Shown here: piece after piece, positions 49,201-58,400 of the stretch
Numbering within the stretch: position 1 is the stretch's first letter
Layout of the letters: every line of letters starts with the position of its first letter
Assembly: GCA_036768485.1 (NCBI GenBank)
Contig: JAVLUZ010000340.1
Span: 6,738,134 to 6,802,133, forward strand
Origin: Mermis nigrescens
Taxonomy: Eukaryota > Nematoda > Enoplea > Mermithida > Mermithidae
Reading direction: 5' to 3'
Length of the DNA: 64,000 nt
Program-made: the position numbers and the translations under genes
Notes under the pieces: model-generated
Seen by the model: the letters and a program-made list of their open reading frames with translations, nothing else
What the model was told of the DNA's origin: nothing
The model's database searches: none

Positions 49201-51767
49201 AGCTGGAAGACACGACTAATTCTGGAATAGAAAATGTAAAATTTGGAGTCTTATATCCAAGAACTGCAATGTATATAATCAATAGATGAATTAACAGTTT
49301 TTTACTGCAAATTAATGAACTTTAAAAGTGGAAATTGGAATAAACATGATAAAGTTATGCATAAAAACACATGTTTTGAAGTGAAATGCTCATACTTTAG
49401 CTTTTCAGCAGAAAAATTAATCTTCACCATAAATAAAATAACGAGCATGTAGCATCACAGAAAATTTCTATTTTTCCTAAAAACTGATATCATTCATTGA
49501 TTGAGAGCTTAGATCCCAAGAGATATGAGTATTTTATTTCGAACTTTAAAATTACCTCGCAATTCTTTACCTCCCCGGAAATCAGTAATGAAGTTAGGAA
49601 AATCCCCGGAAATCAGTAATGAAGTTAGGAAAATCTAAAGACAGTGACACATTTATGATTTATAGCTAATAATTGTCCTTCAATTGGACTGATTCAGTAT
49701 CACGTGCATCGTTGATGTTTTTCAAACCGTTTTTTGACTTCTTAAGCTTTTACTTTAATGCCATTATATATACGATGAGAAACCCGAAATCAATCTCCTT
49801 TTCACAGTTATATGATTAAGTACAAATGTAAAAAGGTACCGTAAATAATTTTAAGTGTACACTTATAGGGTCAGCATACATTAGTATGCATAACATCTTG
49901 CCCGGCCCAGGCCCAGGCCCCGGCTAAAAAGCCTGCCCCGGGACATCCCTAATTCTATGTACTCTATAATTAATTAAATTATAATCACAAAATTATTAAT
50001 TAAATTATGATTAATTTTTTACAGTAAGACTCTTAGATTTAATGCCCAAATTTATGTAAACAGGCTATACCATTTCGCTGAAAGAAATCATAGGACGATA
50101 AAAGGCTTTTAGGAAGAATAGAAACTCAAAAAATGCAGTATCGTAATTTTCAAAAATACTGCCGCGCATGCTTAAACACTGCGTATACAACACTACGATC
50201 AAGAGCAGACTTACGTTCAAACCGCAACATCCAACAGCATTCAATATGGATGCGTTGTGAATAATTCTGATTGGCACATTTTTCTGTTTAGCGCGAAGGA
50301 AAAGATCGCTGTGAGTTGTAGCACTGCAAAAAATTTTTTAAATATTACTTAACAGAGTTAAACATCGATTTACAAGTCTTTCAGTTTATAATCTTAAAAC
50401 TGCACTCAATGAAGGCATTGATTATTGTAAGGTACGTCAGAAATATCGACACTAAGGGAAAATACGTTTCTACTACAAACAAAAATTTTATAATTTACTA
50501 TTTAAGGCTGAGAAATATATAAACCATCACCGAGACATGCTAATTTAACAATGAAGTCCTGGATATAAAACAAAATAAAAATAATGGAGTGAATGTACAA
50601 AGAATAAAATAAAAAAACTTGAGCTGATAGCGAGGAATATTAGCATTTAGGTTTCTTTTGTATCTTCTTGTATTAAAAGCTTCCTCAGATAATTTCTTTC
50701 TGATTAGAACATTTAGCAATTAATTACATAACTTAAAATTATCAACATATACTTTACGTTGCAGAGCGCTTCAATTTTTGTTTATGGATAAATTAAAATC
50801 TTTTGCAAATTATTCAAGTGTAACGATATGCCAAACGAAAAAGGCATGCTAAACGTGGAATATGCCAATTACCCAAAAGGATCACCGACCACTAATAAGC
50901 AAATATCGTTTTGTTCAGCATCGTCAAGAATGAAATCTGAATGAAATTCAAGTACAACATAGATCGATCCAGCAAACGAAGCACAGAGACAGAATCTTCA
51001 ATCTTGGGCTTACCTGCATTAGACTCAATCATTACTCGATCAGCGAGATCTATTTCACGACCGTAGAATTGTTCCTGAATAACAGAAAAAGCATACAGTA
51101 AATGCAATACAAAAATTAATATCTATTGTCCGAAAATTATAGAAAAGCGATCCACAGAAAAAGAGATAGACAGAAGACACTTGGTGTTCTGGAGAAGAAA
51201 AAGAATGAGAAATTCACGTTTTATATAAATGTTCTTATGGATAAAAATAAACATTTTGAAACCATATATGTACCAACAACTTTACCAGGAGTTTTTTGAT
51301 GTAGACTTTGAATGAACGATTGCTAATCGGTTTCATCAATTAAAAATTTATTGATTTCTCCCAGAATAATGCCAAGTCAAGGCATCACATCAGCTATCAT
51401 TGAGTAACACAAAAAAGCTATCAAAAAGGCGGGAAGCCAGACTTAAGTAAAAATCATTAGGCAAAATATTATTTGAACTGCAAAGGGCATCTTTTTAAAC
51501 TTGTCATAAAATACAATTTTTATGTTACATCTACATGCAGTGGTGATAACAAATTTCCTACCTTGCACTCGAAACACAATACTCAGCTCAACTCATCACA
51601 CGTGAAAAATGTCAGTAGTTACTTACTAGTTTGTCCTTAGATGAAGAAGGCGACAACATTGATGTGTACGACTCGAGATAAACTTTGGTGCATTTCCTGA
51701 CCATTTCAAGTCCCTTAACCGTTATGTCCTTGCAGTCACCCAATCCGAGGCCAATCAAGTACAGCAT
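40215..51767 (-). CDS. DPH5: Diphthine methyl ester synthase (DPH5), complete, 7 exons
   Basis: S-adenosylmethionine-dependent methyltransferase of diphthamide synthesis; it methylates the ACP-modified histidine of eEF2 in the cytosol. Exons: 51627-51767, 51014-51074, 50873-50936, 50215-50323, 46936-47096, 44893-44996, 40215-40393 (819 bp, 272 aa; the human protein is 285). All phases close (0, 1, 2, 0, 2, 1), and all introns are GT-AG. The protein starts [11 protein letters not shown], the SAM-binding loop of tetrapyrrole-methylase-fold enzymes. It then has the second SAM/substrate loop VVGDPFGATTHSDL (83-96), [18 protein letters not shown] (108-125), [10 protein letters not shown] (126-135), FEPPRFM, and ends [13 protein letters not shown]...[13 protein letters not shown]. 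Met1 by homology is the second in-frame ATG; an upstream one at 51803 would add 12 residues. Introns 4-6 are packed with MITEs; exons 1-4 sit within 1.6 kb. Confidence 0.95.
40621..41000. mobile_element. Mutator-type MITE with 10-bp TSD
   Basis: Perfect 10-bp duplication ATTAATGCAC at 40611-40620 and 41001-41010. The inverted ends share GGCGCCGCCGTTTTGGCGCC, itself a partial palindrome. 380 bp, no ORF. A 9-10-bp TSD points to the Mutator superfamily. In DPH5 intron 6. Confidence 0.85.
41109..43514. mobile_element. Element with GGGACCGGGCC subterminal repeats, outer ends
   Basis: CAGTGAACGACCGGGCC... with repeated GGGACCGGG at 41137-41177; the inverted counterpart GGGACCGGGCCC...CCCGGTCGTTC is at 43450-43514. 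No clean TSD. It contains the 41435-42213 hAT element and otherwise AT-rich unique sequence without a transposase. In DPH5 intron 6. Confidence 0.6.
41435..42213. mobile_element. hAT-type element with GCCCCGGCC subterminal repeats
   Basis: TAGAGCTGTGCCGGGGCGGG...GGCCCCGACACAGCTCTA, flanked by ATTTCTAG/ATTTCTGG (7 of 8). A family A MITE (about 41764-42003) is nested. No transposase. Confidence 0.78.
43780..43852 (+). repeat. Tandem duplication, about 40-bp unit
   Basis: CTTCACCTTAAATTGCGTTG AAACTTTTT occurs twice head to tail, separated by a short TATATGTATGTA stretch. In DPH5 intron 6. Confidence 0.85.
43920..44290. repeat. Dispersed repeat, family F
   Basis: GGGGGTATACACCCCCC start, AAGGTGCTGTTTTAAGCG, AAGAAAGATAAAGCATCG, end AGGATTCCCATGATGTGC. 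In DPH5 intron 6. Confidence 0.6.
44450..44660. repeat. Dispersed repeat, family M
   Basis: AGCTATTTATAGCCTTTTTG and related words, as at 18608-18849. Confidence 0.4.
45032..45787. mobile_element. Family C hAT-type element, duplicated body
   Basis: CAGTGTTGTTTTGTACTCGG...TTGTACAAAAAACACTG, flanked by GTTGACAG/CTTGGCAG (6 of 8). The 756 bp hold two family C bodies head to tail inside a single pair of ends, each with GGCGCTTCGCGCC-type hairpins. It starts 36 bp upstream of the DPH5 exon 6 acceptor. Confidence 0.75.
46500..46898. repeat. Family L repeat split by family B MITE
   Basis: ACAGCTCCAAATTTTGG..., GGCCAAAAATGGT, and an end GTTGCATGTATG. The 46709-46880 MITE sits inside. It ends 38 bp below DPH5 exon 5. 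Confidence 0.45.
46709..46880. mobile_element. hAT-type MITE, family B
   Basis: 172 bp, CAGGGGCGGATTTAGG...CTAGATCCACCACTG, with perfect 8-bp TSD CCCGTGTT at 46701-46708 and 46881-46888. In DPH5 intron 5. Confidence 0.9.
48386..49126. mobile_element. Family C hAT-type element, long form
   Basis: 741 bp, CACTGTTTTTTTTGTACGAG...GTACAAAAAAACAGTG, with perfect 8-bp TSD ATCGCATC at 48378-48385 and 49127-49134. It has GGCGCGAAGCGCC at about 48962 and several CTTTGTACA words. Confidence 0.9.
49573..49636 (+). repeat. Tandem duplication, about 32-bp unit
   Basis: CCCCGGAAATCAGTAATGAA GTTAGGAAAAT occurs twice in direct succession, within the 47793-49951 element. Confidence 0.9.
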
Positions 51768-51944
51768 CTTTTGACAGGACGTTTCAAATAATACACGATA
51801 CACGCACTCAAAATACTCAAAGATATGACGAGATATGGGAAAATACGCTGGAGATACATACTAACAAGGCTTTCACTCACAAACATAACAAAAGCGCTGC
51901 TTCAACAAGATAATTACACATCATCTTTTTACAGTAATGAAACG

Positions 51945-51966
51945 AGTTTATTGCAAAATCTTTATT
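51945..51966 (-). other. PIGM polyadenylation signals
   Basis: Two AATAAA hexamers on the minus strand (51961-51966 and 51947-51952) lie 8-27 bp past the PIGM stop codon. They place the PIGM 3' end well before the DPH5 start at 51767, so the two close genes need not share a transcript. Confidence 0.55.
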
Positions 51967-51973
51967 TAGAAGA

Positions 51974-53137
51974 TTACAAAAATTTCTTTTCATACCTTAT
52001 TTGACGGTATCTAGCATTAAACCAGCAAATAATGAATACATTTATGCATAAAAACAATAAACTAGCGAGCCAAACAAGGGCAAACACGTTAACACCACGG
52101 AATTCTAACAGATACGCAGGAGCTAGCCACAAAATTTGACCCAAGAGCCAAAGAGCCAGAACTTTGTATGCATCGATATAGTCCAGATTCAATTTGTGCC
52201 AAATTATTGGGAAAAGCGACAAATACCAAACAAAATATTGCGACGTACAAACTTTATTAAACGATACGAAAGCAAATGTGCTCACGAACCAGCAGTAAGC
52301 TAAATCTTGCTTATACTTAATCGCGAAAAGTAATAAACAAAATATTTGCGGCAAAAAGGCGAATTTCGATATAAGTGCATTTAAAAAATGAAATTTTTCA
52401 TGAGTAAGATACAGCGGGTAGAAATAAGGCGAAAAATTATGTTTGATATCGGACCGACTGAAATGGTAAAATAAAGCTTCATTCAGAAATCGCACGCCGT
52501 ACATAGAGTAGAAAAAATAAGATAAGAGGCAATTCGACGACACGGCTATCAAGACGTAGAATATTCCCTTGTAATTTGATACCAAATCCCTTAATTTCCA
52601 GTTCACTGGTAAAAAGGACAAAAATACGGATGGCAAGTAAATAACTGGATATAACTTCAAGTGAATAGCAAATCCATGCGCGAACGCTGCCAACACGAAT
52701 TGGTGCCTTATCAGAAACAGTAGAGTAAGAAGCACACTGAATTGAACAAAGCTTTCTGCGTTTCCTCGACTCGATATTATAGTTGTGAATGGATCAAACA
52801 AGCATAATGTTAATATAATCTCGGAGTTCTTCGTATTTTTTATTAACAGATATACAATCAAACAATTCAATATATCAAATAAACAAAATACGATTTTGCC
52901 AAATTCGAAATAGAATATAGACGGAATCAGCAGCCAGGAAATAAGCGGACTGTACCGATAAGTTGGTCGATTGTAGGGTGAGCTTCCATTATATACAAAA
53001 CGAGAGGCGTCCACAAAAACATGATAATCGACGTCCGTGTATTTCAGATTGAGCATCAGGTCTTGTATTCGTCCAATGCTAATCATTATGAGTTTAAAAG
53101 TAAGAGAAATGGCCGCCAAAATTTGATGACTCCACAT
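51974..53137 (-). CDS. PIGM: GPI mannosyltransferase 1 (PIG-M), single exon
   Basis: Transfers the first mannose from dolichol-phosphate-mannose to the GPI-anchor precursor in the ER lumen, in complex with PIG-X. This is a multi-pass GT50 protein of 387 aa. I start at the ATG at 53135-53137. The open frame extends upstream to 53215 but has no earlier ATG. The catalytic luminal DxD is D35-V-D37 in YTDVDYHVF. Other family blocks are TYRYSP (59-64), SSRGNAES (122-129), a HNFSPYFYPLYL block, FNKVCTSQYF (around 290-310) and LAPAYLLEF near the end. Length is close to other PIG-M proteins, and the gene lacks introns, as I recall for mammalian PIGM. The C-terminus KKFL fits a KKxx ER-retrieval signal. 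A hAT-type MITE lies about 100 bp upstream. The DPH5 start codon is only 206 bp downstream on the same strand. Confidence 0.95.
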   Translation of the reverse strand: MWSHQILAAISLTFKLIMISIGRIQDLMLNLKYTDVDYHVFVDASRFVYNGSSPYNRPTYRYSPLISWLLIPSIFYFEFGKIVFCLFDILNCLIVYLLIKNTKNSEIILTLCLFDPFTTIISSRGNAESFVQFSVLLTLLFLIRHQFVLAAFAHGFAIHLKLYPVIYLPSVFLSFLPVNWKLRDLVSNYKGIFYVLIAVSSNCLLSYFFYSMYGVRFLNEALFYHFSRSDIKHNFSPYFYPLYLTHEKFHFLNALISKFAFLPQIFCLLLFAIKYKQDLAYCWFVSTFAFVSFNKVCTSQYFVWYLSLFPIIWHKLNLDYIDAYKVLALWLLGQILWLAPAYLLEFRGVNVFALVWLASLLFLCINVFIICWFNARYRQIRYEKKFL

Positions 53138-53241
53138 TATTTCGCGATACGAGTAGATATCGACCGAATGACTGGATTCTATTTTCCAAAACTTCCATTC
53201 ACTGAAGTCTTTCAAACCTATAAAACGATGCTAATTCCAGT

Positions 53242-53686
53242 CAGTGTATATTTGTATTCGGAAAAGCTTTTTCCCGATGTACAAAGACTTTTCGGGACCG
53301 TCTTTGTACATGTACAAAGATTTTTGGGAAGACAAAAACTGTAAAAGGGTGTGAAATTCCAAAAAATTTTCAGCGCTTCGCTCCGGAATGAGTAATTGTG
53401 TGTTAAATATATTTTTATAATGGCAGAAATTGCATTTCAAAAAATAAAATGTCAAATTTTTCGGCGCTTGGCGCCGTCTCAAGACGATTATTGGTGATTT
53501 TTGCCCCTTAGAGACCCAGAAATTAGCTAAAACACGCTACCTAAAGTAGAACGACTCTGTTTTTACAACACTAAAATCGCTACTGTACCATATTTTAGCA
53601 ACCGGAATTTGTAAGTACAAAATATACAAAGGCTTTTGGGGACCAACTTCGAACATGTGCAAACGGACCTTGTACAAAAAAAACAG
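53242..53686. mobile_element. hAT-type MITE, family C, upstream of PIGM
   Basis: 445 bp, CAGTGTATATTTGTATTCGG...TTGTACAAAAAAAACAG, with perfect 8-bp TSD ATTCCAGT at 53234-53241 and 53687-53694. It sits 105 bp upstream of the PIGM start codon, so it overlaps the expected promoter or 5' UTR. Confidence 0.92.
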
Positions 53687-53694
53687 ATTCCAGT

Positions 53695-54880
53695 ATACAA
53701 AACAAAAAAGAAAATTGAGTATTTTTGTTTCGACATGAATTTGTAACTGAACCGAAACTGAGAAATTCAATTCATATAAGCAACTCCTGTTCAACTTGCA
53801 CGCGGATTCGCTATAATTTTCACTGAAACATGACCCAATTTTACCATGGCGATGTATCGCACCGATGAAATTCAAAATCACCTCATTATTGTGAATGCAC
53901 TCTAATTGAGACCAGCAATTCTGAGCAGTTAATATAGAAAGCGGAAAGTAATCAAAAAGCATAGATACGACAAAACGCAAAGGTCACGCCTTATTTAAGG
54001 ATCATTATATACTTACTGTACTGGTTTTTAAAATCAACAAAGTACGACTATTCTGATTAGGAACTTTTTATTCTATTGAAAAATGTATAACAAGCTCAAC
54101 AAGCTATACTATCGAACGATTTGTCTATAAAAACACACAGCACAAGAAATAGACAGAATCAGGAGGCACTATGAATAACTTGATCGTAAAGCAAAAAGCG
54201 TGCTCAATATTTAATTTTTTGCATGATAAAACGATGATATGGTGATGAATCTCCTTTTTTCAATTTCTGAAGGAATTGAGCAAAATTTCAACCCCGCCCT
54301 CTAAACTTTCGACCTCGGGAAACTATGGCCAGCATTCATAGGAAAAATAAGTGAATAAAAAGTAAGACCAGCTTAATGCTGAAACGTCGACGAGTAGTTC
54401 ATATATGTGTACTTCTTGCCATTGTTTGACTGACTAATAAAGAAAAAATTGAGACTCTATGATAAAGTGTAAATCAAATAATTATGGCGAAAAAATAAAA
54501 GCTACAGTAGCATGATCATAATGAAAGAATCAACGGATAATTCCTATTCTTTTTCTACACTATGTATATACAATATGATTATAATATTCGACAACAAATC
54601 AAAGGATGCAAGAAACGCCTAACACGCCAAAAATATAGCTGCATAAAAGCAATCAGTAGTGCACATTGCACAATATATACGTACGCATATAATTAACAGC
54701 GAATTTCAGCATCTACAATCATGCGAAGTCGGCTGCTTATTCCCTAATTTTTAAAAATCTTTTTTAATCTCTAATCAAGGTCTAGACTGCTTTGAAATCT
54801 CAATGATATGACTAAGATTCTTCAAATAATTAGTCATATAATATGACTGAGATTTTTCAAATGTTTAGTCATCAATACGC
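53695..54880. other. PIGM-PDCD10 intergenic sequence, no gene seen
   Basis: AT-rich. It contains a short tandem duplication at about 54809-54871 (AATATGACTGAGATTNTTCAAAT...TAGTCAT type, unit about 34 bp) and nothing else that I recognise. Confidence 0.4.
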
Positions 54881-54889
54881 TTTAGGTTG

Positions 54890-55065
54890 CATAAAGACTA
54901 ACAATGGAGTGTTTTAACCGCGCGATAATTGAAAAATTCGGCGCGAAGCGATGAAAATTTTTTCGCGATTTTTGGCTAAAAAAGCAACGGGAAAAAATCA
55001 TTCTCACATCTAATTTCGAGGAGGGAAGGCACGTGCCCCCTATCCCCCTGGATACGGGCCTGAGT
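54890..55065. mobile_element. Family H element fragment
   Basis: GGCGCGAAGCGATG near the left and CCCCCTGGATACGGGCCTG at the right end; truncated on the left. Confidence 0.5.
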
Positions 55066-55429
55066 GTACCCCATAATAACTTCTGGCTGACTTCTCCCAT
55101 TTCGGTAAGCACTGCTAGAACCGGAGGAATTTTCAATTTTTTTAAAAATAAGAAAATCTGTTGCTTCAAGCGTCTTTAACGATTTCACTTTCAAGTATCG
55201 ACTTATCAATTTATCCATTTAATACATATAATGTATAATCAATTTATCAATTCCCTAAAATATCATAGTCGTTGTCTGACCATACATCGTTCCATTTCTA
55301 AGAAATTTCTTCGAAATTAATTTTTTCTTGTCCTCGAAAGAGATAGCATCGTCAGAAACCATTAAAAATATGTATTTTTAACGCGTGCCCACCGACTTCA
55401 TAAATAAGAAATAACGATTGAACGATACT

Positions 55430-58400
55430 TCAGAACGAAACTTGCTCAGGAATGCCTTTCATAATCAACGTAGTCTGATGAATTAATTGATTGGCGCTGG
55501 CAAAAACGGTGCTCGCTTCTTCGCCTTTAAAATAATCCTTCAACGTATTGCTGAACTTTTTGCTGTATTTGACAAATTCGCGTTTTCGCTGTTCTAACTG
55601 CGCACTCTGAGTCGAATTTTCGGGCAAAGTTTGAATCAGCGTATTTGCGGCGTCTAAGAGTTTTTTGATACAACTAGCGATTTCTTTGATGGTCTCCAAA
55701 AATGACCGTCTGTTAGTCATTTCGTCGGGAATACGTGACAAAATTTTGCGCAAATTAATTGCCCTGACGTAGAAAACATCATATGGGTAATATGAATAAC
55801 CGGGCATTATATACATACATGGACAGCACCAAAATTCTGGGGGTGCAAGATTTTTCGAAGGTCAAAAAATGGCCCTAAAAATGGTGGTATGGCGGAAAAA
55901 CATCATTTTTCAACGTTTCTTATCGAGCACTATCCATTGGCATCAAAAATTGCGAGAAAAAAAACAAAAAGGTTTTCGAAAATTGAATTCTGGGGGGTAT
56001 TTTGGTTTCTGGGGGGGGGGTATTTTGGTTTCTGGGAGGTATTTTGGTTTCTCGGGGGCTGCATACCCTCCAAACCCCCTACGCCCAGGTTTATAGAATG
56101 CTCGGGCATTTCGCATGATGCCCAGGCATTATGAAGAATGCCCGCGACGGGCATTTTGAAGAATGCCAGCTGCTACACCATAAATATTCAAGAGGCAAAT
56201 ATTTATTTTTCCAAATAATTTTCAATAAAAATCAAACCATTTATCAATTTTTCCCATTCGGTTGGATTCTGGCTCGGTAAAATTGATTATAAAAATACAG
56301 AATTGTCAACATTTTCCGACACCTCCCGTCGATTACTGTGGTCTTTCTCTTTATAAACCTCCGGCATTGAGTTTAAGTTTGAATCACCCAAAAAATTCTA
56401 GAACTTTTTATGTGAGTTATTTGCACTGCTTATTTATTAGAAGACTAAACTTGACTTGAACTTATGATAAATACGTCAAAACTGTTTTGAACAAAGTTGA
56501 AAAGTTTTCGTTTTACTACTTCACAAAACTTCAAAGTTGTGTTCAGGACGGTAAAAATGACTAAATTTTTTAAATTTTCTAATTTATTTGTCAATAAAAA
56601 GACCACAAAATCTACTTGGGAATCGTATCTTTAAAAAACCTATAAATTGAAAGACTTTGGAGACCGTCTTTGCATACGTACAAAGGGATCTTATAATAAA
56701 AACACTGGACAAAGGTATGTCAACCGGCGCTGGTGTCAAGGCATAAAACCCTCTGCTACTGGGGCTGACATTTAAGACTGAAGTCAAACATTGAATGCAT
56801 GTATTTTCTGCATTCCTTTCCGACACTTCGCGCCAGATATAATTGTTGCATTGCTTATCTTTGGAGACCTACAAAAGTGAGCATAAAAGAATAAATATAT
56901 CGAAAATTTCCGGCGCTTCGCGCCAGATATAATTTCTATTACATACATTCAGAAAGCTGCAAAATGTAGCTTAAAAGGATAAAAACATCAACAATTTCCG
57001 GCGCTTCGCGCAAACTATAATTACTGTATTGCTGTTTAGAATGACGCAGAATTCAGGTAAAAGAATAGAAATCTTAAAAATATTCGGCGCTTCGCGCCAG
57101 GCATGATTACTGAATCGTTTATATCCAGAAAACTTCAAATTTAAGCTTAAAAGGATAAAATGTAGAAATGGGTATAATTTAAGCACTGTCTATATTCAGA
57201 AAGCTTCTAAATTCAGCTTAAGGGGATAAGAACGTCAAAAATGTTAAGCGCTCCGCGCCAGAGTTTTATATGCACGTTTTTGCACTGTTTGTCTCAGGAG
57301 GCTGCAAAATTAAGTTTAAAAGAGTAAAAATAATAAAAAAATTCTCGAAACACAAATTTTTTGAATTTTTTAAAAATTTTCATTCGCCATTGTATAGCGC
57401 TCGTCGAGAAACGCTCAAAAATGCCTTTATTTCCTTCGATCTGATGGTTCTCGATATATCCAACTTCAAAGTTTGCGATTCCACTTCTGAGAATAAATCC
57501 TGGATATGGGGCTTTCAGTCAAATTCATTTTTGTATTAATAGTACTAGTCGACCAGATAACGTAACCGTAAGCGCATAGCGCCTATGTTCTTAACGTGAT
57601 ACGTTAATCATAGCAAAAACTTTTCGGCAATATAAAAAACTTAGCGGAGCAAAAGTGACGTCACTTTCGCGACTGACTCAGTTTTTATGCTTCAAAACCC
57701 AAAATAGTGTGAATAAATGGTTATAACTTTTGTCCTAAAAACAATGAAGGCAAGCGCTTTTTAGATTTATATTTCTCATATCGATTTCTATAAAAATGCC
57801 AAATTCAAGCCGTTTTGCTCAATTTTAAATCCCTCAATTTTGTTATTCAATGCACATTAAAATTTTAGAGCTAGACTTTTGACTAAGTTGACTAGCAAAC
57901 AAAAAGTGAAGGGCTTCCACAGAAAGCTTTTCGCCAACTACATTACACGTATCTTTAGCCAACCATACATTCATAAGAATTATGTCGCCAACTAATCGAT
58001 TTTTATGAAGTAAGCATATATAAAAAACTTTACGCATAAAATTAAGGAGAACTTGATGAGGCGATTCCAAACAATGACACGTGACAGATATGACGCAATA
58101 GTTTGTTATAAGCAGGATAAATTGCTATAAGCAGGTTTGATGACGCAATTACCTCATAACCGGATCAAATAGGAAATGCGACATATAAAGAGCTGAAGCA
58201 ATCATTTAACAATTTATAAAAGAGAGGAACGAGAGAAAAATTATCATTTTGCTAAAAATGTCGTCCTGTCTTTTTGAAGCTTTTTACCAGAGCACATAAA
58301 GATTAAGATAATTCACCGATTTTTATTCGTCGAAGCTACTCGATGCGAAGGCATGAAAGGCTAGAATCATTCTGAATATGTTTTTCAAAACTTGTAAAAA

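Larger units (their letters stand above)
47793..49951. mobile_element. hAT-type element with CCCGGGCC subterminal repeats
   Basis: TAGGGATGTCCCAAGCCCCG...CCCCGGGACATCCCTA, with perfect 8-bp TSD ATTCTATG at 47785-47792 and 49952-49959. It shares the TAGGGATG terminus with 8891-10827 but has different G/C subterminal words. A family C element is nested at 48386-49126. No transposase ORF. Confidence 0.9.
47705..50067. mobile_element. Palindromic MITE (family K) split by a hAT element
   Basis: The left end TAGTCGTTACACATAAG with GGGCATAAATTTTAAGAA is at 47705. The right end ATGCCCAAATTTATG...CAGGCTA is at 50067, with TA on both flanks. Its middle was broken by the 47793-49951 insertion. In DPH5 intron 4. 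Confidence 0.6.

Noticed and set aside
53138..53215. Longer PIGM N-terminus (26 extra residues)
   Set aside because: The extension begins at TTG and has no ATG; the first ATG is at 53137, just before the first membrane segment.
53021..53344. 107-codon plus-strand ORF over the PIGM 5' end
   Set aside because: It is antisense to PIGM and runs into the family C MITE; no homology is recognised.
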